The position numbers and the translations under genes are program-made. The notes under the pieces are model-generated. The model was not told the DNA's origin and did not search any database. It saw nothing but the letters and a program-made list of their open reading frames with translations. Below are positions 24,317-37,400 of a stretch of 64,000 bases of DNA, piece after piece (the first letter of the stretch is position 1; the number at the start of each line of letters is the position of its first letter). The stretch covers positions 79,562,407 through 79,626,406 of the forward strand of contig CM019215.1 of assembly GCA_009741485.1 (NCBI GenBank), given 5' to 3'. This stretch comes from Malurus cyaneus samueli (lineage: Eukaryota; Chordata; Aves; Passeriformes; Maluridae).

Positions 24317-27300
24317 CATTCATCTTTGTTTCAGAAGCCTCTTCACATTCAGGTTACTGTTTCATCTGTCACATGTTTGTATTTTTTTCATATGATTAGA
24401 TTTACGTAAAAGCCTGCTCAAATAGTTTTGTGTTCAATTCACCCATACCATTTACATTCATATTCTTATTTTAACAAGTGTTGGTATCAGTCCTTTTTCC
24501 AAGGGTGACCCAAGTGAGTGCTCCCACATGTGCTTTTGAATTTCAGAGCTATTGGTCAGTAAATATACATTAATGGACTAAGGCTCATCACACAGAGTTG
24601 GAAAACTTTTTTTTTTTTTTTTTAATTTTGATTTTGCTTCCCTCTTTCCCCCCTGCCTGAAGTGATGTAGATCAAAGTATCTGTCTTTAATATCCAGCTA
24701 GGATGCTTCAAACAACTTTCTTCGACCCAGCTAATAGGAAGAGTCAAATAAAGTAATTTAGATTTGCTAAGTAATGAAGGAATAAAGGGTTTATTTAGAG
24801 TTTTTCTGATAAAAAGGAGCAATCTGGGCAAGATAATTTTCAACTATATTCTAATACTGAAATGACTATGTGTACTGCTGGCCACTGCATGGTTGGTGCA
24901 AACTGTAAGAATCATCTAAAAGAGAGCCTGAGGTGAAACCCAGTGCTGATTGTTGAAGCAAAATATATGATTCATACCCTGAATCTGTACTAGCCACAGC
25001 TAGAGGAGGTTTGATTTATTTAGCTCTCAGATCTCTCTCTTTTCTGACTCAGAACATGTATCATCATCACTAGATAATTAGGACAGTTGTATCCAAAAAA
25101 GGAGGGCAGGGAAAAGCTAAAAATGATGACAATGAAACATGCAAAGACATTTGAGTAGTTATCACTACCAAATCAGTAGGAAAAGAAGAAAGAGCAAAAG
25201 CAATAATCAGTCTTTTTATCATTTGTCAGAACTTGGAGTATTATCATGTGTAGGCGGCTTATTGTGATTGAAAGTGCATATGCTAAGGAGCGAACTTTCT
25301 CCTATTTTCATATTCTTGAAGGTCACATTATCCTGTAGGCTATAGAGGGCTAAAATGCTTTGAATTTGTAGTTTAATAATCAGATTTGGTCTTCGACCTT
25401 AGTGTTGCAAATTATCTGTCTGTGTTTTTAAAAAATATATCTACAATTTAAATGGAAATACAGAAAAATCTGTAAGTCTTTAAAAAACCATCTGAAAGAA
25501 CAATGATGTTTTGGCTACCCCGTTATGGGGTTTCCCATCTTCAGAGCAGGAATGGTAAGGAGGAAGCTAAAAACCATGCATTGCCATTACCCTGCCTTCA
25601 ACAGTGTAGAGTATGGGGGGCATTGAAGACTAAAAGAATGACCTTTACTTGGATCTCCTCAAAAGCTTTTGCCATAAATGGCTACAAAGAGGATTAACCT
25701 TCTGGAGGGTTAGATTTCAGTGAGCATGCAGAGACTGGAGATCTGAAACCGTTAGAAGCTACAGTGTAGATGGGTGGGTGATGAAATTGTGCTCCACACA
25801 CAGATGTGGGCATTTAAATTCACCTTGGAAGAATTTAGATAAAGTTGGAGAAATCATTTGTTCAGCAATAGATTTCACTGTTAGTGTGTTTGCCCTGGGA
25901 AATTCAGCCAAATCTTTTCCAGTGGGATATTTTCTATTGAGAAGCCTTCTTCCATCAAAATTTCCTAAAGGAGAAAGGGACTTCTCGTCCTTCAGTTTGG
26001 AAGTTAATTAGCCAATGTAAATCACATGCTTGCTTCAGTAGATGAGCGTTTCCTGACGTGTGTCTAAGTAAATGCTAAGTAAAGGTCTCATACTCTGTGT
26101 GATGAATTAATGTTTTCCTAAGCAAGATAATTTCATCAATGTAAATTAATATCAATTTTACTTAAGGAAATTTACCCAAGTGCCTAAATCTCACACATAG
26201 AGTAGTCTCATAAGATATTGGATATTTTTGGATACAGTTGGAAATTCAGCTCAGTGCTGATGAAAATCAGGCTAGAAGTTTTAAGTTTTAAAGATTATTT
26301 AGGTCTTACATTACTTAATTATGAGCTCAGTGTTTGGATAACTTGCAGCATTAGGATCAGTATAGTTAAATTTTAACATCCAAAGTTAATATATTTAGCA
26401 TTAAATCCTTATAATCTAAGCAATAATAGATGTAAAATACATATATTCATATGAAAATGTAAAAATTTTGTTGGATAGGAATTAAAGGTCTATTAGCATT
26501 AAAAATTTATTTTTGGCTTTCTTCTTTCAATAACCTTTATTTGAACAATAAAGTGGTTGTATTATATAGAACACTGAAGTTCAGAAAATGTACAAAAGCC
26601 CCTCAGAATATTTTTGAATTGGCTGTGAAGTCCATGTTCAGAATCTGAGATTGTTGTTGCTTTGTTTCTTTTTTAAGCATTCTTCATCAAAATGGCTTCA
26701 GTGATATGTGGTTTACACTGACAACTTCTAGAGAGAGCAATTCACTGCTTGTATTGTGCATGGATATATTAAAATACGCAGGGATATACATGCACATGCA
26801 TTTACAGAAAAATGTCGAAGCAATCACCTCAAAGTTCCCCAGGTGAGAACTCTGGTAATACATGAAAAAACTCAGTTGCCTCTTGCAGTTGTCTCCATGT
26901 TCATGTTTGTATATCTTATGGCACTGGCAGGAGGAAGGCTTTGAACAACAGATTTTAAGTGTTTAATTTTATTATTTCCCAGAGGAACAAGAGCTCCTGC
27001 CCCTCTGCTCTGTGACCTGGTAGTGTACTGCAGAACCAGGGGTTGTTACCTCCAGCAGGGACGGATCTGTGGCATTTTCTTCCCAGTTCTTCAATTAAGC
27101 CAGAGCCAGGAATGAAGCTGGTGAAAAGACACTGCCAGATGCTAAAGGTTAACTGGCACAGATAAATGAAGAGTAGCATTGCTTTTTCAGTATGAATTTG
27201 AGTCACAGTAAAATCTGGGACAGAGCTTGCTGAAGTGGGCTGAGGTTCTGCTGTTGTCCTCCATGGCATTTGCCTCACCATCCTCAGTATTTCGGTATTA

Positions 27301-28720
27301 TGAGAAATTGTTCCTTTAATAGCTTTCATGTAATTAGCATATAGAAATCTATCCCTTGAGCAGTTTTCTTTTATACTGTGGAATAAAGGTGGCTGGTGGC
27401 ATGGTCATGGGGTGAATGACAACTTGAGTTTATTATACTATAAATAAATAATAGCTGCAATCTTTAAGACAGAAAAATGGCAATTACTGCTTAGCCCTGT
27501 GGGGTTAGCATTCATTATGTGCAGGATTTCAGAACTACTGAATTCTATGGCTAGTGAAGAAGGAAGGGTAAATTACTTCTCAGAAAATTGTATTCAAATG
27601 TATATCACTTTCATTTAAAATACTTTCTTACAAGCTGTCTGCTCTTGGTAAGGAAAAACTAATGCAGGAGATAAATAGCTGGATAAATGTAATGCAAGTG
27701 ACAGCAAAGAATTACATTTCAACTGTGGTCTTTTGTGAGTGGATCTTTAGTGATAGAGGAGGAATAGCTAACTTTTGCAGAGGTAACATAAAGTTTATCT
27801 TGGCATTGTTCTCCATATCTTAAATTGCTGTGAGTGAACTTGTTCCATGATATATGTGAGAGGAACCTGAACAAAGATAGTAATATTTACTGTCTCACAT
27901 GCCAACTTCCCACTGCTAGTTTCTATGCAAGACTGTAAATCTAATTAGCCAGAGAATCTTGAGCAAATAATTTCACCTCTCTGACCATTTTCCTTCCCAC
28001 CGTTTTTTGTTAGAACATGTATTTATTTAACTATGACATCTAAAGTGCCTGCAATAAGAACTCAGCTCTTGGCTCAGGTGGTGTCTTTGGACATATAAGG
28101 GAAAATTAAGATCCTGACTGCTAACAATTGTATTTTAAGTTCATAAGTGCTTGGTGAAATAAGATCCACTTTTCTCAAAATGTTTGCTCTACTGACACCA
28201 GAATAGGAGACTGAAGAAACTCAGTGACTTTTAAGGAGAAGTTTTGCTCTTGTTTTCCTCAAATCAGTGATACTAAGGGTTATATGCTTAGTGTCCCTGA
28301 AGGAAGATGAAATTATAATATAAGAAGAAATAGTCAGTATATGTACACAGTCAAGCAGGCACAATCTCATGTCCTGGTCCAGGCTTGGAAAAGGTAAAAA
28401 ATGGAGAAACTGGAAAAGAAGAAGAAGGATACAGTTAAGCTGAGAGTCATCTAGTTACAAGAAGAGTGTTTGCAATAACAGGAATAATGCAAATGTTCGA
28501 TTCTAGACATGCTCATTCTAATCCTTCAGTTTATATTGTCTGTATGTGCAGTCATCTATAATCTTATCTTTTCTTTAGGAATCCCAAGTTATACATATTA
28601 TTCTATAAAAACTTTCATGAGTCACATTAGCAGGATAGCCAAAAACAAATCTGGAGAAAGACTGTTTCAAGATTTGTACTATAATTACCTGAAAGTTAAT
28701 ATCAATCTTGTAACATTAAT
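24317..28720. other. AT-rich sequence without recognised genes
   Basis: No repeat or exon was recognised. A T-run lies at about 24608-24623. The minus-strand frame at 26955-27329 is open for 124 codons in a somewhat GC-richer patch but shows no domain or family signature. Confidence 0.5.
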
Positions 28721-28812
28721 GAAAAAAAAAAAAACAAAAAAAACAAAACAAAACAAAAAAAAAAAAAACCAAAACCACAAAACAAAAAAAAACAAACAAA
28801 AAAAAAAAACCA
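28721..28812 (+). repeat. A/C-only low-complexity tract
   Basis: About 90 bases are built almost only of A with scattered C, in units such as AAAAC and AAAACC. The asymmetry between strands is extreme. No CR1 or other repeat end lies directly upstream. Confidence 0.92.
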
Positions 28813-30585
28813 AAACCAAACAACTAAAAAATAAACACCTAAATATATCTAAAACATGTGTTTATAGTATTGACAATCTTTGTTTTCTCCCCAAAATTAA
28901 AAAGAAAACAGAGATTTTTACTTCCAAAGGATGGGAAAAAATATTTCCGCAGTAGAAGGGCCAGCTTTCTACATGTTAGAAATGGACTTTTATGAAAGGA
29001 GTGGAGGATTAGAATGTATTTTTTGTTTTCTTATCTGAATAACAACATCATAATTAACTCTTTGGGGGGGAAGTAAATCTCATTGTATTTTCTAATTGAA
29101 GCATCCTGTGTACATCTGGATAATAAGGAACAGTCATCATGAAGACAAGTGTGAGCCTTCATTTAGTCTTACTGGTGAAAACAGAAATGTACCTTTTGTG
29201 ATTGGTGCCAGTTTTTTTTTCTTAGAATTCTGTTGTTTAGATATTTATTGGTGAATAATTGACTGCAATATTTAATGAGTAGAATAAAATCTTGTCTCAA
29301 TATGATGATATCCTTATATTGCAACAGTTGCAAATTCAAGTGTGAAGATTATTTCCCCTATATTTTTTACCTTGAAAATAAGCACCAACTATCTTTGTGG
29401 CATTGCAAATGTATCATTCTAAAACTTTGTTGAATATTGCTGGTTATTGATAAAAGGAAAGGCTATCTTTGAGTCATCATGGCATTATATGCCTCCCTTG
29501 CCTTTGGAAAAGCCAGAAGGCGACTGCTGCTTAATTTGAGGTCTCTTGGGGAAACCATGATGTGGTCTGTGTCAGGTTCGTTATATCTGTGCCTTCTTTT
29601 TTCCAAATTGGATTGCTGGGTCCTGTAGTGCTCTTTATAAAGCTCATTGCAAAGGAGAAATCTTTCAATTCTCTTTTGCTGCCTCTATTATAAAAATCCT
29701 TAGAACAGTTCTATTCTATGTTGGAAACATGGGAGTTGAGCCATGCCACTGCTGGGAAGTAGATCATTAACTCAAAAATCAATCCATCAAGCATGAGATT
29801 CATGTCAAACTCCACTGCATAAGGCAGTGACCAGGAATTGCTGAGGAGAGACATGGATATCAGATTTGAGTGAACATGGAGGGGGAAGGAATGGAATTGG
29901 CTTTGCATTTCAGAGGAGTCCTCATTTGAGCAGATACAGGAGTTGGGGTACAATAAGCAGAGTGCAGATTTGGACTCCCTCTATTGCACACTGACTCTTA
30001 CCTCTTGAATTATTTTTTACACAATGGCCTGTGCACTGTGGACATATCAATTCCAATTTTCTGGAACATATTATCTGGGGAAAACTGGGTGTCTAATATT
30101 AAATGATGGAAATGTAGCATTAACCACTGAAATTCCAGCTCCTAATACCTCTTTGAATCAGAGGCACATGGAGTAAAGGGACTCAGTCTCACAACTCTCA
30201 GTTTTCACTCAAGAAAAGCTCACCAAATCTACTTGGCTCAGATAGGAACTCTGCAGCTGATAGCTGTAGAAAGTGAGAAAACGTGGTATGAATCCTCATA
30301 TTCCTCCTTATGCAACAGTTGTTTTCTAAAGCCCTGCTTGCCCAGTCATGTTTACGCACAAATTTACGTAAAGGAAAAAAGCAGTGAAGTAATTCATAGT
30401 GCATAAAGCTGATTATGTACAAAGTCTGTGGAGAATGGAGGCCAGAGTGAATTGCTCTCCTGAAAGTGCATTAGCCTTTGTGGCTGGTATAAAACAAAAC
30501 TATAACAATCCTTGGAAATATTTTTCAAAGCATTTAATGTACAGTGTAGATTGTGGCTTATTTTATATTTTTCAGAGGCACCATC
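28813..30585. other. AT-rich sequence without recognised genes
   Basis: No supported feature. A short G8 run lies at about 29064. Open frames are short and without motifs. Confidence 0.5.
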
Positions 30586-31043
30586 TTTTTTTTTTTTTTC
30601 CCTGTCTTGTCTCTAATGTGGAAATCAACATTTTATGTAAAAACCCAAAACATAACCAAGATAGATCCCAAAAGTGTCAGTGGTAGAAAACATTTTTCTT
30701 GCAGTTCTTACAGGATGTTGTCAGCTAATATCAAACAGTTTTTGGCCCACAGATCTGTTAGTTCTAGTCTTCTCTTAGGTTATGCCACTGAGAGTATAGA
30801 ATCTTTAATTTTAGTTTTGATAACAAGTTTAAGCACAAGAGTTACAATAACAAAAATTAGTCCAAACCACATACATTTTTCAGGTTCCTTTTTCATTTCA
30901 AAATCAAACATTCTTGTTTCAAGTTCTGCTGCAGAAGGTCTTTCATCTTTCTTTGCTCCTCTGTATTTCAAATGTGCTGATGTATTTCTCACCTTTTCAT
31001 TTAAAAAAATCTTATGTACACTTATAGAAACATAAGATGATTC
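30586..31043 (-). pseudogene. Possible retrocopy or terminal exon of a small membrane protein
   Basis: On the minus strand a frame stays open from just after a TGA at 31044-31046 to a TAA at 30780-30782. Its last 50 or so residues look protein-like: a charged stretch (YRGAKKDERPSAAELETRMF, then DFEMKKEPEK) is followed by a hydrophobic segment (WFGLIFVIVTLVLKLVI) and a short basic tail (KTKIKDSILSVA), the layout of a tail-anchored or single-pass membrane protein. Downstream lie about 180 bases resembling a 3' UTR, a CATAAA hexamer (30637-30632), and about 32 bases later 14 A on this strand (30599-30586). A genomic A-run at that place suggests a reverse-transcribed mRNA. No ATG lies upstream in frame, no clear splice acceptor or target duplication was found, and I do not recognise the protein. 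Chance remains possible. Confidence 0.35.
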
Positions 31044-33769
31044 TCAAACACAAATATTAGATATTCATTCTATAATTTTTAATAACACATTCCAGATATG
31101 CGCATTATTATCTGGGGAAAAAAAATAAAAGAGGTTCTGTACTCTGTAGATCAGTTCTTAATTCTATTTTTGAAATTAAATAATTTTGTTTGTGGCCACA
31201 CTTACTTTAGACAAATACTGACTATTCTATACAACAGAGCAAATAGCTATTAATGAGAAAATATAATGGTAACTATACACTAAGAATGCTGTGAAGATGA
31301 ATGTTTCAAAGTATTTTTAGCAGACTGTAGTTTTTTACCTATATGAGTGAAGAAAAATTATAAAACTCTTAAATTCATGCAGTCATTCCAGGGATACAAA
31401 GGAACTATGTAAATGGTGATACATCTTCCGATAATGCTGGCAAACTCATTAGTGTACTGTGATATCCATTATAGGGAACATCATACAGATGAAAGCTATT
31501 AAATGAGAAAATGGTCTTGAGTTCTGTCTCAGTAAAGGAACTGTGATTTATTACTCAAACTAATATAAGTAAAATGAAGGGTAAGTTGTACTTGTGATGT
31601 ATAGTGTGGAAGTTCTAAGCCTTTCTTGAGCATAGGGCAGCACTTTGCCAGGTGCTTCGATGACAGAGTGACCGTGTGGTCCAAAGGCAGTTTCAGGCAC
31701 TTTTGCTGACTGTCAGAATTCTATTGAAAAGGATAAAAATGTAAAGAATGGAAGAAGAGAAGTGCTGGCAAATGAGCTGTACAAGTGATATCAACATCCT
31801 GACAGTGTGATGTGCAAAGCTTCACCCTTTAAAGAGCCTTAAAAATGGTCAATGCAGTACAAGAGCTCTTATGAAGTTAGTATAGCCTGACAGCATTTTC
31901 TCCAATCAGGAAACACTGTTTTCTTCCTTATTTCTTTACTTATCCTACTCTCTGGACTCTGGAGTGATGTCTAGTGATTGGATGTCACCAACTTGTTACT
32001 GTCTTTCTTTTATTTTGCTTATGCCATCAGTACCAGGCAGTTTTCTGCTGACTGCCCTTCCTGTTTGAGTGGCCAGAGAAAACATCTGGTACTCAGATTC
32101 TCTTATGCCTCTTTCCTCTCACATCAGATGTTTGGAAATTGTTTCTCTCATTTCCTGAGCATTTTTGAAGTGTTCACCATATCAGCAAATGAGGCATTAA
32201 TCTACAATAGCTATGCAGTATTTGCCACTCAATATGATGTCGCCTTTTCTCAGGGTCAGATCTGGAATTTCAGTGGGTTTTAGAGACTTGTTCTTTAACC
32301 AGCCACTTTCCATTTTCTACACTAATTATGGCAACTGAGCTATCAAACATCACCATTAGTTGCACACTCTGTGTTTAGGTTTCAGTCCCAGATACACAGA
32401 CTTTTTCCAGCTTTTTAATCTAGCTCATGAAACTAGCTTTAAAATCTGCCAGGATCCCTGTTCAGTGCTTATTTAATCAAAATTCAGTCTCACACAAACC
32501 CATTTCTTCCTACCTTACTTTGATAAGGAAATGGTCTTTTTTTGTCATTTCCTTCTTGTAATCTGATAAATCATGAAATTAATTTTTTTTTTACCTCCTC
32601 TGTTGCATTCCTGAATACAGATGAATTGTTTGCAGGCCTGGACCAAAGATACAAAGATTTCTGTAAGTTTTAGTAAGCATCTGTGTGTCACTTGGGAGGC
32701 CGTGTCCTGCTCCAGGTATGTGGCATCCTTTATGACTGCTCTGTTGTCTGATTCTCACCTTGCAGTGTCATGAGTCATAGCAGAAGTCATCAGCAGCACT
32801 TTTCAGAAGTGCCATTAAAGGTTTTCTAATGGCTCATTATCAAGGTGCTTATCCATCTGCTTTAATTGTGGAATCGTTCTTTTCCAGAAAATCCACAGCC
32901 AGAGGCTCCTCTAACAGCAGAGTGTTTGCTCCTCTTTAGCTGTCAAGGGTCTAAGCAGCATGGGCTCCTAGCTGTGCTTCAGCACCTTCCCAAAGCATTC
33001 TCGCATTCTTATTAAAGCAGCTATTCTGTAGCACAGCCTTGGTTAACAGCTCCCTTCACTCTGTCAAACGCCTTCTTGGGGGTTTCTGGTCATTTTCCAC
33101 GCTGTTTCAGTGTTTACACATTCCCTGTAAGGCTCACAGATATCAACAGGCTAGCAACAGCAAAGCTGAACAGAGAAAACATTGTTCTTAAAAATCCTAA
33201 GGCAGTCTGTACATTCTTCAGCCTGGCCTCACTCTTAGAGGCAGAAAGATTCACAAGTTTACTGCTAAATATGACAGAAGTGCTGCCATGAACACACAGA
33301 TGGTGTGCGCATGTTCTTATGCACTGGTTTGATATCGGGTCCTTCTGTTTTCCTCATCCCAGTTCCATACTGGTAAAAGCAGTATTCAAGACCAGTCTTT
33401 TTCCGTTTTTGCTGCTGTTCTATAATACTCTTATTGTCACAGCCCACATTTTATATGTGTACATCATAGATTAGTTTTGCATCTTCCTTAATTGTTTCTT
33501 CATATTTAATGCTTTTCTTTTGCAATAATGATTCTGTTCGTAATTGTGAATTTATCCATTTACTTAGAGTAAGTTTTTTCCTTCTTTCCTTCACTTTCTT
33601 TAGCATGCAATGTGAATGCAACCCAATGTGATAGATCATCTAGGGAATCAATAGATCTAAGTGAAGCAGTATTTAAGGAGCATGACGCAAAATGCTTATA
33701 GAGAAAAAACACAGTTCTGAGGACTCACCATTTCTAGGTTTTAATTTCATGGGTTTTTTGGGTATTTTG
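31044..33769. other. AT-rich sequence without recognised genes
   Basis: No gene was recognised. The part at about 32640-33060 is less AT-biased and may be conserved noncoding or an old repeat, but I cannot assign it. Confidence 0.45.
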
Positions 33770-33787
33770 GGTCTACCCTGGTAGACC
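33770..33787. repeat. Perfect 8-bp inverted repeat
   Basis: GGTCTACC and GGTAGACC face each other across a 2-base spacer. The site could form a short hairpin or serve as a dimer-binding palindrome; nothing else nearby indicates a role. Confidence 0.8.
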
Positions 33788-34179
33788 ATGGGAGTAACAT
33801 TAACAGGTGGCTTGCGTTAAGGTATCTCTTGAACCTTGTTGTGTTTTTCATTTCATTCAGAAAGGTGGAAGCATAATATATTCATCAGGTGTGGACTGAG
33901 ACTTCTCTATAAAATAGGGGTTTAAAACACAGTAGGTATTATTATGGGTAAATTTCAAAAGCACAATTCAGATCTTGACTGATATACTAATGTATACATC
34001 CACTTAGAAAAAACAAGCAAACAGAAAAAAAACACCCCCAAACAAAACAAAAAAAAATCCACCAAAAGAAAAGGATTTACTTTATTACCCTGTCAGATTG
34101 AAATGGCAGCTTGGAGCTCATTATCTTCAAAGCTGCTGTTTTCAGTGTGGGATTTTGTTAAAAGCCACGTAAGTATCCA
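33788..34179. other. AT-rich spacer with an A/C-rich tract
   Basis: The only visible structure is an A-rich, C-punctuated tract at about 34008-34075. No gene was recognised. Confidence 0.6.
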
Positions 34180-34450
34180 ATAGGACAAGGGGAAATGGCT
34201 TTAAACTGGAAGAGGTTTTGGGTTAGATATTATGAGGAAATTCTTCGCTGTGAGGATGGTGAGACACTGAAGCAGGTTGCTCAGGAAAGTCACAGATGTC
34301 CCATCACTGGAAGTGTTCAAGGCCATGTTGGATGGGGTCTTGAGCATCCTGTTCAAGTAGAAGGTGTCCCTGCCCATGGCAGGGGACTTGGAAAGAGATG
34401 ATCTTTAAGGTCCCTTCCAACCCAAACCATTTTCCAATTCTATGATTCCA
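34180..34450 (+). mobile_element. CR1 3' end fragment
   Basis: The copy starts at 'aggacaaggggaaatggctt' (last ORF2 region), passes 'tgaggaaattcttcgctgtg', 'ggttgctcaggaaagt', 'gaagtgttcaaggccatgtt' and 'ggtgtccctgcccatggcag', and ends with 'aaggtcccttccaaccca' and 'attctatgattcc'. All are textbook CR1 3' UTR blocks in the sense orientation. It is 5'-truncated and well preserved, so it is probably younger than most CR1 pieces here. Confidence 0.95.
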
Positions 34451-37400
34451 TAAAGAGGAATCAGTCCCCAAGGTGTATGCTATGACACACCACTCTAGGA
34501 GGGGACAGACAGTGGCAACGCAACCTGGCAACCTTGTTAGTGGTTAAGAATTTTTAACATGATTGTTTAGGTAAGAAAATAGCACAAAAAACAATCTAGT
34601 TGGTATAGAATTAATAGGACTAAAAAAAATTCTTGTACTAATAGACCAAGTAATTACAGATAGAATAAGTGTTCTGTGAAACTTATTTTGCCCAAATCAC
34701 ACTAAGTATTTCCGCATGCTAATTTACTTGTGTTTTGGAACAGTCCTGCACCCACCTATGACTCAAACCAAAGTATGAACATTTTCTTAAATATTTTGTA
34801 AAGTTTATATAAGCATTGGTAAAAATAAAAGGAGTTGGTTTGGGGCTGAGGGGGATTACAAAAATGAGTGGTTCATGTGAAATTGAGCTCTAACATATGT
34901 TAGAACTGATTTGGCATTCTAGGGGCTAAATAGTGTAAAAAAAAAAACAAACCACTAAAAGCCTTGCTTTTGAATTTTAGTAATTAGTTTTGAACAAGAA
35001 ATTTTAAATTTCCATTGAATAAAAAAGAAAAAACAATATCTCAGGAGACAAAGAAATACTTTAAAAAAATTTAAACTCCTCAGTGAAACGAATTACCCCT
35101 CAAGAGTTCAATCTGTCCAGATAGAAGCTATGTTTCACTTTTTTTTTTTTTTTAAATGATGGATCCCCATATGTACATGATAAGTTGCACGCTCTGCATT
35201 TCAAGCAAATAGGTTTTCTTTTAATCAGAATCCACTTTTTGCTCCTCAAAAATCTACATAATTTCAGCTTTATTTTCAGTTCTTAGTCAATATTTAGAAG
35301 AAGGGAAGGATAAACTTCTTGAAATTTTATACTTTTAATATTTCAGCATTTCACAAAGGCATTTCAGGTTTAATGCATATTTCTAACATACTGTAAGGAA
35401 AGATAATATTCCTCTGGTTCTTAAATAATCCATGTACATTTCTTTTCAGGCTGGAGACCTTTATTAACTGAAGTGAACACCATCATGTCTTCAGGCAACA
35501 TGTATTATACATTCAATTACTGTAGTTTAAGCTAAAACATCAAGATTAAGCTCTCCAAAACAGCCTAAGGGAGTTAATCTCATTATATTCAGGATAAAGA
35601 ATTTCACTGGGATCTCAGTCCCTAATTCCCTTAAGGTGTGTTTAAAATATTAGCCAAAACTCCCATTTTATGAATATGAGTTAAAAATTACCTTAATGGA
35701 TCTAAATTTATTTCTTATGTGGTTTCTAGGTCAAATCTGATAAATTATAACTTGAATTATCTGATTTTCCTTTAATGTCAGCTAACTCTTCCACTGGCTT
35801 TTTTTTTTTACCACCACTAGGATACTTTGGGCAAATTGGTTATACAACAGGATTAAATGGGATGGAGATAAACTACAACTTCACCTCAAATACTTTTGCC
35901 ATTCATTGACACTCAAATCTGCTAAGATATAGACAGGGTAATTATCTTGAACTGAATTTAATAGAGGCAATATGTTTCAAATGAAATTGATATTTTAAAT
36001 GTTAAATCTGTAAAAGTCCTTGGAAAGATGATCATGTCTGAAAATCAGGTATTCCAGTAAATGTGAATGTAGAATAAAGCACCAGTCCTTAGTTTTTTGT
36101 TAATGGCACTGAGCAATGTCGTTAGAAAAATTTTTAATATGTATTGTTTGTGCCTAGACATGAGAATATACTCTGTATTTTGAAAAGGGTCCCATGCTGT
36201 CCCTTGTTTATTGTTATTTATACAAAGGTGAATGGGGACTTACTTCTGATGTAATCAACTGAGAAGGACAAAACCAATCTGCAGCCTCTATACTTGGGGG
36301 AGTGGAGTGTGAACCCAGAAAGTGAGCAGTGAGCAACCCCATCCCATTTCTGTCATCTGAGCTCCCATTTAGGTCTCTTATGTAATGGCATTTGCTAGGG
36401 CTCCCAGTTATCCATTCTTTTAGTATCTACAACTTTTTTTGCCACCATGTCATTAAAAATACTTTTCTTGTAAGCAGTAGTTATTCTGTGGTGAATCATT
36501 CCAAGAAAGAATAGACAGATAAGTTCAAAGATATTTTACTTTTATTAGAAGATACATTCTGATTCAAGAAAGTAACATTCACAAAAAAAAAAAAAAAAAA
36601 AAAAAAATTAAAACGCAGAAGAAAATAATTTAACTAAATTGTTGATAAAATCTTACTCATGTAAGAACATCTAAGCAAAGGTAAATATTTATATTATTGT
36701 AGAATGGAAGACAGATATTAGCTAGTAGATATAGCTTAAGAATAATCAGTTAGGGCGTATCTTGTTGCAAGGATAAAATTTAGGTCACCAGTTATACTGT
36801 CATTATATCTAATTTTGTTCCACCGCTGCAATCAGTCTTGAAGATCGTCATACATAAATAAGCACAGAAACCTGAAATTTCAGATATATCAGAAAGTCCT
36901 CTTCTGATCTGACAGACTAAAACATATTAAAAGTAAATGTAATTTGTCATCAAAGGCTCAGATGCTGAAGTATGGTGTACTGATATTGAAAATTTATGTA
37001 GCTTGTATTGCTAAAGGTAATTATCAGAAAATTGCACTTCATTTAATCTGTAGCCTGAATAAAAGCTTTAGAAGGCTTTTCATATCACAGTATATCCTTT
37101 TAGCAGCAAGAGAACTGAGTGCAACTAACCTAACCTGTTCCAAATGGTAATAAGTTTTCAAATTCCTATGAATAAAAAATGTGATGAAGTTGTAATAAAT
37201 GCAACTATCTCTCTCATTTACAAGCTGTCTAATGTTTGGTAAGATCTGATTCAAATATTTATACTCTTTTCACTTTTGTTTTTAAGTGGAGTAGTGCAGT
37301 TTATTCCTAATATAGGAGATTGATAGTTATCCAGAAAAATAGTAAGAAAAAAATAATCAAATTCAGTTTGATCAGCCAAGGTAAACAAGGAAGCCCACCC

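Noticed and set aside
24007..24399. 130-codon plus-strand open frame
   Set aside because: It is antisense to a CR1 tail and runs into the TA microsatellite, so it is a chance frame.
26955..27329. 124-codon minus-strand open frame
   Set aside because: No recognisable domain and no supporting splice or transcript signals.
28509..28955. 148-codon plus-strand open frame
   Set aside because: Half of it is the A/C-rich tract read as lysine, threonine and asparagine; low complexity, not a gene.
30553..31035. 160-codon plus-strand open frame
   Set aside because: It is the opposite strand of the more protein-like minus frame and includes the poly-T run as a phenylalanine tract.
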